A DNA stretch of 64,000 nt from assembly GCF_004283755.1 (NCBI RefSeq), contig NZ_SHMH01000007.1, forward strand, positions 1 to 64,000. Reading direction: 5' to 3'. Source of the DNA: Pseudoxanthomonas winnipegensis. GTDB taxonomy: Bacteria > Pseudomonadota > Gammaproteobacteria > Xanthomonadales > Xanthomonadaceae. Position 1 is the stretch's first letter. Each line of letters starts with the position of its first letter. A program made the translations under genes and the position numbers. Below the pieces are notes generated by a model. That model was given only the letters and a program-made list of their open reading frames with translations. It was not told the origin of the DNA and searched no databases. Below, one piece after another: positions 1 through 8,641 of the stretch.

Positions 1-64
1 GCTCGATCACCTGCTTCACCGCTTCGGCCTGGAACTCATCCGTGTACTGCTTGCTGTTGCCCAT
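1..64 (-). CDS. IS3-family transposase OrfA, N-terminal fragment (gene runs off the window)
   Basis: Twenty-one codons are visible, starting MGNSKQYTDEFQAEAVKQVI. This matches the start of IS3-family OrfA proteins, whose N-terminus is a helix-turn-helix (HTH_Tnp_1) that binds the element's ends. A GAGGTG ribosome-binding site lies three to four bases before the ATG. An upstream in-frame ATG would add MTEVF; I prefer the later start because of the ribosome-binding site. In this family OrfA is usually joined to OrfB by programmed frameshifting, but that part is outside the window. Confidence 0.75.
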   Translation of the reverse strand, partial: MGNSKQYTDEFQAEAVKQVIE

Positions 65-127
65 AAACACCTCGGTCATTGCCATCAATTATGGCAACCG
101 GATGTCTACGAAAGGCTGGCCGGTCCA
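1..127 (-). mobile_element. Left end of an IS3-family insertion sequence, continuing outside the window
   Basis: Read on the minus strand, the methyltransferase reading frame stops matching its family right after its FNSNFQW motif. From about position 127 a new sequence begins with TGGACCGGCC, contains a GTAGACATCCGG stretch like IS3-family (IS2-type) terminal repeats, and leads after about 60 bases into a transposase OrfA start at position 64. Only this end of the element is visible, so the target-site duplication and the other terminal repeat cannot be checked. The boundary at 127 is inferred from the break in methyltransferase homology and could be off by a few bases. Confidence 0.75.
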
Positions 128-751
128 CCACTGGAAGTTGCTGTTGAATTTGATGCCGTAGGGCGGATCGAAATAGATGCACTGCACCTTGCCGCGCAGC
201 CCCTCGCGCTCGGCCAGGCTGGCCATCACCTGCAGGCTGTCGCCAAGGATGAAGCGGTTCTGCCAGTGGCCTTCATGCTGGTAGAACTCGGTGCGGTCCG
301 CGCCTTCGGGCAAGCCGTTGAAGTCGCCGAACAGGTCCAGCATGTCCTGTTGCGGTGCGGCGGCTTCGCGCCGTTCTTCGGTTTGGCGGCGCAGGTCGTC
401 GATCAGCGCCTTTGGCTTGACCTTTTCCTGGATGTAGAGCGGCGGCGCGTTGACGACCAGATCGCTCCAATCCTGCTGGTCCTTGCCGCGCCAGACCAGT
501 TGCGGATCCAGGTCACGGTTCAGCCGCCGCTGCCACTCCGGAGACGCCTTGCCTGCATCGTGCAGGGCACACAGTTCCTCCAGCCATTGCTGGTTGGCGC
601 GTGGGTAGGCCACCTTCACCGGCGCCTGCTCGTGCTGCTGCATCACCGACTGGTGTTCCACGGTGGGGATGTTCTTGCGCTTGGCCTCGCCGTGAACGAG
701 GTCCTCGACGGCCAGCGGGGCTTTGGGTTTCCGGTTTTTTTTGGTTGCCAT
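89..751 (-). pseudogene. Type III-like site-specific DNA adenine methyltransferase (mod), cut off by the insertion sequence
   Basis: The gene begins with ATG at 751 (MATKKNRKPK), two bases after the stop of the helicase-nuclease gene, so the two were translationally coupled. About 208 genuine codons remain. They include NRFILGDSLQVMASL and the catalytic DPPYG motif (motif IV, near residue 197). After FNSNFQW the frame enters the insertion sequence and stops at 89 after about a dozen foreign codons. Intact relatives are, from memory, several hundred residues longer. In this beta-class layout the AdoMet-binding motif I lies downstream of DPPY, so the remaining fragment should not methylate DNA. 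The 3' half may lie on the far side of the element, outside the window. Confidence 0.85.
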
Positions 752-752
752 C

Positions 753-3700
753 TCAGTGTTCCTTGTTTCCCGGCGCAGCCGCTTCAATCATTTGGTTGAA
801 CTTCGCCTCGACCTCTTTCGCGAAGTCATCCTGCATTTCGTACACATCACCGAACTCAGCAAAGGCCCAGCGGCCGTGCGTGCCGAGGTGGTTCACACCG
901 GGAATCCAGTAAGTGTCCATGGTGGACTTTTTTTCCTTCGCATCCTCGCGCCGGTAGCCCTTGATCTCCACGATCAGGTTCAGCGGATCGCTCTCACCGC
1001 GACCGTCGTCCACTTGCACGATGAAGTCCGGGAGATAAATGCGGTTGGCCGAACCAAAGCGGTAGGGCACTTCCAGGCCGAGGTTGTGGTTCTTGGTGTA
1101 AGCCAGCACCTTGGGGTGGGACTCGGCGACTCGGCAGAATTCACCTTCCCAGCCGCTGTCCAGGATGACCCAGTTGACGTGGTTCTTCGGCTGGTTGTCC
1201 ACCCCAAATGTTTCCCAGCGTTCTTCGCGCGAGGTGTTGAAGCGCACATGCGCGGTGCTGCCAGTTGCGTTGAACGGGTCGAGGATGGCCTTGACCTGCC
1301 CGCCCTTTTCCAGTTCCTTCGCGGTGATGCCCTTGGTGATGCGTTGGCAGGCCGTGTCCGCCAGCTCGCGGTACATCAATTGCGCCGGGTAGGTGCCCCC
1401 CTTGCATTCCAGACATTCGTCCAGCCACTGGCGCACGATGCGTTTGAGCTGGCCAAACAAGGCAATCGGTGCATCCTGGCCTTGATCGCGCCAATGCCCG
1501 AACAATAAGTGCTTGGTCAGCTCCATCAAGAGGGTTGACCGGCGCACATCCTTCAGATGCTTGATGTCCAGCACCACCGCTTCGCCGATGATGCCGGCGT
1601 TGTGGGTCTGGGTCGCGCCGACCCTGTCCGGCGTCAGGGTGAAATGGTGGTCGTTGTTGAATTCGGCTTCGAGTTGTTCTTCTGGCAACTCGACACGATA
1701 GCCCTGCACACGCGGGAACCGGATTTCCAGAGGGTCGCGTTCCGGACGCAGCGCCTTGACCGTTACGGTTTCGCGGGGCTTGGGCGGCGTGACGACGACC
1801 GGCTTGGCCGTGAAGTCGAAGGGGATGCCGAATACATCGGCGTACTCCACGTCGAACAGGCCTTGCTCGTTCAATTCATAGGACTGGCGGCGCAGGGCAC
1901 GGCCAATCACCTGCTCGCACAGCAGTTGGGTACCGAACGCACGCACGCCGAGGATATGGGTCACGGTATTGGCATCCCAGCCCTCGGTGAGCATGGACAC
2001 CGACACCACGCAGCGGATTTGCTCGCCCAGGCGGCCCTGCTTGCCAACGGTGTTCATCACTTCGCGCAGCAGTTCGCTGTCACTCAGGTTCTCAGCCTGG
2101 CGGCGATCGCCGGTGCGCTCGATGATCTCGCGCTTGAAGCGTTCGATCTCGTCGGCGGCCATGCCCCGGAAGTTGTCGTCCAGCGCGTCGCCGGATTCGA
2201 GTTGCTCACTGTCGATCAGCAAGGTGTTCGGGCGTGCCAGCGGCTCGCCATGCTCATCGAAGTTGCGGAACAATTCCAACCGGCCCGGTACGCGCGTTCT
2301 GGAGCCATCGTCGTTGGTGCGCTCGAAACCGGAGATGTAGTCGAACACCAGCTTGGAAGTGGCGGTGTTGTTGCACACCACGATAAAGCATGGCGGCACA
2401 TGGATGCCGGCCTGCTTCCACGCCTCGTAGGTTTTGAGGTAGTGGCCGTACAGAGCCTCCAGCGCGGTCTGCAATTCCACCGGGATGGCCAATGGATCGA
2501 GCTGAGCGTTCTTGCCACGCCCTTTCTTCGGCATCCTATTGCCGATGTGCTTCCAGAGTTCACGGTAGATGGGCATTTGCGCGCCGGGAATGTTGTCGGC
2601 CACCGGCACGCGTGGCAATTTGACGATGCCGCATTCGATGGCGTCCATCAGCGAGAAATCGCTCATCGTCCAGGGGAACAGCGTGCCTTCCACGTAGCCC
2701 GAGCCGGCCAGGAAGAACGGCGTAGCCGACAGGTCCATCACCTGCTGCAGGCCCAGCTTGCGGTTCACTGCTTCCAGGCCGGAAATCCACAGCCGTGCGG
2801 CTTCGTTGTTCTCCTCGGCCTCGGCTTTCTGGTCTTTGTCGAGATCCTCGTCGTCCTCCGCAGCGTGCGGTTTTTCTCGATAGCAATGGTGCGCCTCGTC
2901 GTTGATGGCGAGGATGTTTTTCAGCCCCATCAGCTCCGGCATAACCCGCTGGAGCATCTGGCCTTCGGTTTCCAGCGTGTCCAGCTCGCTGCCGGTGCGG
3001 CCTTGCAGCAAACGGCGGCCACCCTTGGACAACTCCATGCGCTCGCGCAGCTTGAAGGCGTGGTAGTTGGTGATGACGATCTTGGCCTTGTCCAGATCCG
3101 CCAGCATGTCGCGGGGCACGATCTCCCGGCTGGCGTAGTAGCTATCTGCATCATTGGGCAGCAGCACTCGCAGACGATCCTTGATGGTCAGGCCAGGGGC
3201 GACCAGCAGGAAGCCTCGGGTGAATTTCTTGCTCTGCGGATGGCGCACGGCATTGACCGTCTGCCAAGCGATGAGCATGGCCATGACCGTGGTCTTACCT
3301 GCTCCGGTGGCCAGTTTCAGCGCCAAGCGCAGCAGGCCAGGATTGGCATCGTTGCTGGCCTTATCCAGATGATCGAGGAAGCGCTCGCCGTTCTTGCCAA
3401 GCTGCGGGGCGACCTCGGTCAACCAGATGGCGGTCTCGGCCGCTTCGACCTGGCAGAAGAACGGACGCACACCAGCGAACTTGTGGTTCCGCCAATGTTC
3501 CAGTAAACGGGCCGTTTCGGGGGTGACGCGCCACTGCGACGGCGGCAGGCGACGCCAGGCATCGACCTCGCGCCGCACCGAATTGATCAGCTCAGAGTGG
3601 CGGTAACGCTGCCCGTCATCAGCCAAGTTCTCGACTTCATCCAGCGCCAGCGCAGCCTGTTCGCCGCGGTGCCGGCGGGGCTTTGGAATTGGACTGATGA

Positions 3701-3827
3701 AGCTGGACGCTCGGCGTGACTCGACAATTTGCTGCGTAGGTTGTCCGCTGTCGTCCAGCTCCCAGTGCCGCGACGGGTAGTCGTAAGGCGAGTTAAGGAT
3801 TGGCTGGTTGAAAAACTGGTCACTCAC
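753..3827 (-). CDS. Type III restriction-like DEAD/DEAH-box helicase with C-terminal PD-(D/E)XK nuclease (Res-type)
   Basis: This 1024-residue protein is the restriction/translocase subunit of a type III-like restriction-modification system. Visible motifs are Walker A (LATGAGKTT, about residues 172-180), the DEAH box in INDEAHHCYRE, motif III DLSATPFF, and helicase motifs V-VI (SMLTEGWDANTV, EQVIGRALRR). A C-terminal nuclease core reads PDFIVQVDD ... LIVEIKGY (residues about 934-957). The start is GTG at 3827, with AGGGGA six bases upstream. The frame is intact, but its partner methyltransferase is broken. Type III Res subunits depend on Mod for DNA recognition, so the enzyme is probably inactive or unguided. 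The order helicase-then-methyltransferase is the reverse of classical mod-res operons. Base composition is visibly less GC-rich than the neighbouring core genes, consistent with acquisition. Confidence 0.9.
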   Translation of the reverse strand: MSDQFFNQPILNSPYDYPSRHWELDDSGQPTQQIVESRRASSFISPIPKPRRHRGEQAALALDEVENLADDGQRYRHSELINSVRREVDAWRRLPPSQWRVTPETARLLEHWRNHKFAGVRPFFCQVEAAETAIWLTEVAPQLGKNGERFLDHLDKASNDANPGLLRLALKLATGAGKTTVMAMLIAWQTVNAVRHPQSKKFTRGFLLVAPGLTIKDRLRVLLPNDADSYYASREIVPRDMLADLDKAKIVITNYHAFKLRERMELSKGGRRLLQGRTGSELDTLETEGQMLQRVMPELMGLKNILAINDEAHHCYREKPHAAEDDEDLDKDQKAEAEENNEAARLWISGLEAVNRKLGLQQVMDLSATPFFLAGSGYVEGTLFPWTMSDFSLMDAIECGIVKLPRVPVADNIPGAQMPIYRELWKHIGNRMPKKGRGKNAQLDPLAIPVELQTALEALYGHYLKTYEAWKQAGIHVPPCFIVVCNNTATSKLVFDYISGFERTNDDGSRTRVPGRLELFRNFDEHGEPLARPNTLLIDSEQLESGDALDDNFRGMAADEIERFKREIIERTGDRRQAENLSDSELLREVMNTVGKQGRLGEQIRCVVSVSMLTEGWDANTVTHILGVRAFGTQLLCEQVIGRALRRQSYELNEQGLFDVEYADVFGIPFDFTAKPVVVTPPKPRETVTVKALRPERDPLEIRFPRVQGYRVELPEEQLEAEFNNDHHFTLTPDRVGATQTHNAGIIGEAVVLDIKHLKDVRRSTLLMELTKHLLFGHWRDQGQDAPIALFGQLKRIVRQWLDECLECKGGTYPAQLMYRELADTACQRITKGITAKELEKGGQVKAILDPFNATGSTAHVRFNTSREERWETFGVDNQPKNHVNWVILDSGWEGEFCRVAESHPKVLAYTKNHNLGLEVPYRFGSANRIYLPDFIVQVDDGRGESDPLNLIVEIKGYRREDAKEKKSTMDTYWIPGVNHLGTHGRWAFAEFGDVYEMQDDFAKEVEAKFNQMIEAAAPGNKEH

Positions 3828-3902
3828 TTCTATCCCCTAATTCCTTGAGTCTTCCTGGCCACTTGCACTCTTGATCCCACGACGTTCAAGCAAACTCAGC
3901 GC

Positions 3903-4208
3903 CTAATGATAGTCGTCTTCACGATGGTGCCTGACGGCCAGGACGGTCACCGTCGTGCTGTTTTCGATCTCGAACAGCAGTACGTATCCCGCACTGCCAA
4001 AGCCGATCACAAGCTCTCGCAAGAACGGATCCGCCGTGGCCTTGCGACAGCTCATCGGTGTGCATTCGAGCAGGGCGACGCCCTCACGGATGGCCTGCAG
4101 CGCCCGTTCGGCAACCGCGTAGTCTCCTGCCGCATGCTGCAGCAGCCAGTCGTACAGGCGCCCCAGGTCCTGCTGCGCTTCTTCCGTAAAGCGAACGGTC
4201 CATGCCAT
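3903..4208 (-). CDS. Type II toxin of the ParE/RelE superfamily
   Basis: A 101-residue basic protein with the ParE/RelE toxin layout. An N-terminal strand and helix pair (WTVRFTEEAQQDLGRLYDWL) is followed by the RELVIGFGSAGYVLLFEI strands and the typical C-terminal AVRHHREDDYH. Family members either poison gyrase (ParE) or cleave mRNA on the ribosome (RelE); the sequence alone does not decide which. It lies six bases downstream of an antitoxin-like gene in the same direction, which is the usual antitoxin-toxin order. Together with the adjacent restriction locus it forms a small accessory patch beside purA. Confidence 0.85.
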   Translation of the reverse strand: MAWTVRFTEEAQQDLGRLYDWLLQHAAGDYAVAERALQAIREGVALLECTPMSCRKATADPFLRELVIGFGSAGYVLLFEIENSTTVTVLAVRHHREDDYH

Positions 4209-4214
4209 CCCGGT

Positions 4215-4478
4215 CTATTCCTTTTGTGCGCGGTCCATCCTCGCTTGCAGGCCGTCCAACACCTCCTGTGCATCGATATAGCGCCCTGTCTGGCGCGCTT
4301 GCTCCCGCGAAGCCAGGCCTCTGGCGATGAACTCGGCCTGGTGCCGGCGACGCCGCACCTCATCGCGCAGCGACTGCTCCATCAGGGCGGACAGACTTTC
4401 GCCCTTCTGCAAAACCGACTCGGCGGCTTCGCGCAGTTCGGGCTCGACCCGCAGGGACGGCAGCGACGCGGTTTTCAT
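4215..4478 (-). CDS. Antitoxin of the ribbon-helix-helix type paired with the ParE/RelE toxin
   Basis: An 87-residue protein starting MKTASLPSLRVEPELREAAE. The short beta strand followed by two helices at the N-terminus is the ribbon-helix-helix (CopG/ParD-like) arrangement used for DNA binding and autorepression. The charged C-terminal half (ARQTGRYIDAQEVLDGLQARM) would wrap the toxin. I chose the ATG at 4478 because GAGGTGT sits just upstream and because it starts at the conserved strand; an ATG at 4499 would add seven residues. A perfect 10-base inverted repeat about 75 bases upstream is a candidate operator. Confidence 0.75.
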   Translation of the reverse strand: MKTASLPSLRVEPELREAAESVLQKGESLSALMEQSLRDEVRRRRHQAEFIARGLASREQARQTGRYIDAQEVLDGLQARMDRAQKE

Positions 4479-4552
4479 CCCACACCTCATGCGTTGCAAT
4501 TGCGATGCATGGTCGCAGGGGATGCACAGGCGTTCAAGTGCCGCTGGCGAAG

Positions 4553-4574
4553 TTCGCTATTCACGAATAGCGAA
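4553..4574. promoter_or_regulatory. Perfect inverted repeat upstream of the toxin-antitoxin genes, candidate operator
   Basis: TTCGCTATTC, a two-base spacer, then GAATAGCGAA: a 10-base perfect palindrome in an otherwise GC-rich spacer, about 75 bases before the antitoxin start. Antitoxins of this class usually bind such repeats to repress their own operon. The sequence is AT-richer than its surroundings and does not have the GC stem plus U-run of a terminator. The assignment as an operator is an inference from position. Confidence 0.4.
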
Positions 4575-4591
4575 TTTCCTACCGCCCAAAA

Positions 4592-4615
4592 ACACCAAAC
4601 CCCGCTTGCGCGGGG
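4592..4615 (-). terminator. Rho-independent terminator after purA
   Basis: On the minus strand, downstream of the purA stop, a CCCCGC/GCGGGG stem with a four-base loop (4600-4615) is followed by a T-rich run (TTTGGTGTTTTT). Its position about 80 bases after purA, pointing the same way, fits termination of purA before the toxin-antitoxin genes. Confidence 0.6.
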
Positions 4616-4645
4616 CTTGGTATGGGCAAAGGCGCTGATGAAAGG

Positions 4646-4684
4646 CCCCTCACCCCAGCCCTCCCCCGCACACGGGAGAGGGGG
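4646..4684. repeat. Intergenic C-rich/G-rich inverted repeat after purA
   Basis: A run of CCCCTCACCCC-CCCTCCCCC followed by GGGAGAGGGGG forms an imperfect stem. Sequences of this kind (CCCTCACCCC ... GGGAGAGGG) are common dispersed intergenic repeats in high-GC proteobacteria. It sits between the purA stop and the purA terminator. No coding function is seen. Confidence 0.45.
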
Positions 4685-4696
4685 CACAACCTGCGA

Positions 4697-6371
<1,675 letters not shown>

Positions 6372-6396
6372 GCTCCACTTCGCATCGATCAGCCGA

Positions 6397-7260
6397 TCAG
6401 CGATCGGACTTCATGTACTGCAGGAACGGGTCGTTCTTGTCTAGCACGATCACCGCGTTGCCGTCGGCGAAGGAGTGCCGGTAGGCCTCCAGGCTGCGGT
6501 AGAAGGCGTAGAAGCCCGGGTCGGCCGCCGACGCCTTGGCGTACAGCTGCGCGGCTTGGGCATCGCCCTCGCCGCGCAGGCGCTGGGCGTCGCGCTCGGC
6601 CTCGGCCGCGATGACCGTGGCCTGGCGGTCGGCCTCGGCGCGGATGGTGCGGGCCTGCTCCTCGCCCTCGGCGCGCAGCGCGCTGGCGACCTGCTGGCGC
6701 TGGGCGCGCATGCGGTCGTAGACCTCGCCCAGCACCTTGCTGTCCTGCGGCAGGTCGATCTGCTTGAGGCGGATGTCCACCAGCTGCATGCCCAGGTTCT
6801 TGATCGCCGCGTTGATCGACACCAGCTGCCTGGCGATGATCTCGCTGCGGTCGCCGGACACCAGCTGGGTCAGCGTGCGCGAGTTGATCTCGTTGCGCAG
6901 CGAGTTGGTCACGATCGGCGCCAGGCGCGCGTTGGCGTTGCGCTGGTCGCCGCCGGTGGCGCGGTAGTAGGCGCGCACATCGGAGATGTAGCCGATGGCG
7001 AAGAAGTCCACCGACACGTCCTTCTGCTCGGAGGTGAAGTAGCGCTCCGGCGCGGTCTCCAGGATCTGGAAGCGGCGGTCGAACACGCGCGCGGTCTCCA
7101 CCAGCGGCAGCTTGAAGTGCAGGCCGGGCTTGACGTCGGCGCGCACCACGCGGCCCAGGTTGAGCACCATCGCGGTCTGGTCCTCGCGCACGACGAACAC
7201 CGAGCCCATCAGCGCCAGCAGGGCGGCCACGATCACGGCCACGGTCACGGAAGTCTTCAT
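6397..7260 (-). CDS. hflC: HflC, membrane-anchored SPFH/prohibitin-family modulator of FtsH
   Basis: A 287-residue protein with an N-terminal membrane segment (residues about 5-23), an SPFH/band-7 domain (VREDQTAMVLNLGRV, AIGYISDVRAYYRATGG), and a long charged helical region (RAEGEEQARTIRAEADRQA). HflC and HflK form large periplasm-facing assemblies around the FtsH protease and tune its proteolysis; ftsH itself is at 14.5-16.5 kb. The start codon overlaps the hflK stop by four bases (ATGA), so translation is coupled. Length is normal for the family. Confidence 0.95.
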   Translation of the reverse strand: MKTSVTVAVIVAALLALMGSVFVVREDQTAMVLNLGRVVRADVKPGLHFKLPLVETARVFDRRFQILETAPERYFTSEQKDVSVDFFAIGYISDVRAYYRATGGDQRNANARLAPIVTNSLRNEINSRTLTQLVSGDRSEIIARQLVSINAAIKNLGMQLVDIRLKQIDLPQDSKVLGEVYDRMRAQRQQVASALRAEGEEQARTIRAEADRQATVIAAEAERDAQRLRGEGDAQAAQLYAKASAADPGFYAFYRSLEAYRHSFADGNAVIVLDKNDPFLQYMKSDR

Positions 7261-8411
7261 GGGCGGCCCTCCTCGCGGCCGGTGGGTCGCGGCGGGCGCA
7301 GCGGGTCGGTCGGCGTCGACGAAGCGCTGTCGCTGCCACCCGCGCTCTGCACCGCCGGTAGCAGCGTGTCGGTCGGCAGGCGCGGCAGGGTCGAGGCCGG
7401 CGGCAGCGCCTTGGCCTGGGCGTTGGCGTCCATCGGCACGTAGATCAGCTGACGGCCGTCGCCGCCGACCACCTTGCGGTTATGGCCCAGCACCTGTTCG
7501 ACCGTCTCCAGCCACAGGCGCTTGCGGGTGGTCTCCGGCGCGGCGGCGTACTGCTGCTGCAGCAGGCTGAAGCGGTCGGCGTCGCCCTGCGCGTTGGCGA
7601 TTGCGGCCTCCTTGTAGCCTTCGGCGGCGGTGCGGGTGCGCGCGGCCTCGCCGCGGGCCTCGGGCACCACGCGCGCGGCATAGGCCTGGGCCTCGTTGAC
7701 CAGGCGCTCGCGGCTCTGCTGGGCGCTGTTGACGTCGTCGAAGGCCGGCTTGACCTCGTTGGGCGGGCGCGCGTTGGGCAGGGTCAGGTCGGTCACGACC
7801 ATGCCGGTGTGGTAGGCGTCCAGCGCCGCTTGCAGGCGCTCCTTGGCGGCGGAGGCCAGCGGGCCGCGCTTGTTGAGCACGTCCTCCAGCGAGGCGCGGC
7901 CGGCCTGCTCGCGCACCGCGCTCTGCGCGGCCTGCTGCAGCACCTGGTCGGCGTCCTGGGTACCGTAGAGGTACTGGCGCGGGTCGTTGATGCGGTACTG
8001 CACGTTGAGGGTGACGTTGACGATGTTCTCGTCGTTGGTCAGCACGGGCATTTCCTGCAGGCCCCAGGTGCCGATGGTGGTCACCTGCACGTTGCGCACG
8101 GTTTCGATGGGCCAGGGCCACTTGAAGTTGGGGCCGGGCTGCATGATCCGCGCGAACTGGCCGAAGCAAAGCACCACGCCGCGCTCCTGCTCGCCCACCA
8201 GCTGGAAGCTGCTGAAGGCCAGCAGCAGCACGAAGAACACGAGCACCCAGCGCAGCGGGCCACCGCCGCCGGCGCCGAAGAGGGCGCGCAGGCGCGCCAG
8301 GATCTGGTCCAGGCCGCCGCCCTGTCCCGGCTTCCAGGAATTGCGCCCCCCGCCCGGCCCGCTGCCGCTTCCGTTGTTTCCCGAACCGCTACCAGGGGTA
8401 TTCCAGGCCAT
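7257..8411 (-). CDS. hflK: HflK, SPFH-family partner of HflC
   Basis: A 384-residue protein. The first 50 residues are rich in Gly, Ser and Asn (cytoplasmic). A membrane segment follows at about 54-72 (LRWVLVFFVLLLAFSSF), then a band-7 domain (GEQERGVVLCFGQF, TNDENIVNVTLNVQYRI), a long helical region, and a Pro/Ser/Thr-rich C-terminus. This glycine-rich start is typical of HflK and distinguishes it from HflC. The ATG at 8411 has CGGAG upstream. First gene of the hflK-hflC pair, transcribed away from the GH15 gene across a 230-base gap that probably holds both promoters. Confidence 0.95.
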   Translation of the reverse strand: MAWNTPGSGSGNNGSGSGPGGGRNSWKPGQGGGLDQILARLRALFGAGGGGPLRWVLVFFVLLLAFSSFQLVGEQERGVVLCFGQFARIMQPGPNFKWPWPIETVRNVQVTTIGTWGLQEMPVLTNDENIVNVTLNVQYRINDPRQYLYGTQDADQVLQQAAQSAVREQAGRASLEDVLNKRGPLASAAKERLQAALDAYHTGMVVTDLTLPNARPPNEVKPAFDDVNSAQQSRERLVNEAQAYAARVVPEARGEAARTRTAAEGYKEAAIANAQGDADRFSLLQQQYAAAPETTRKRLWLETVEQVLGHNRKVVGGDGRQLIYVPMDANAQAKALPPASTLPRLPTDTLLPAVQSAGGSDSASSTPTDPLRPPRPTGREEGRP

Positions 8412-8641
8412 GCCAACTCCGAATTGATGAGACGCAGCGGGCCCGATGTGGCGGGGGCACGGCGCCGGCCGATTCTACCCGCTTGCCCCGGGGCTGCCCG
8501 CTGACAGGGGCGTCATGGCGACGAAGCGCCGCGATGACAAGGTCTGGCCAACCTGAACACTGCCCGCGCGGCCGGGTGCCAGACCACGCACCGCCCACGG
8601 CCGCGCTGGTACTTCTACGCCGCTCAGTCCGGAACCGCCCG

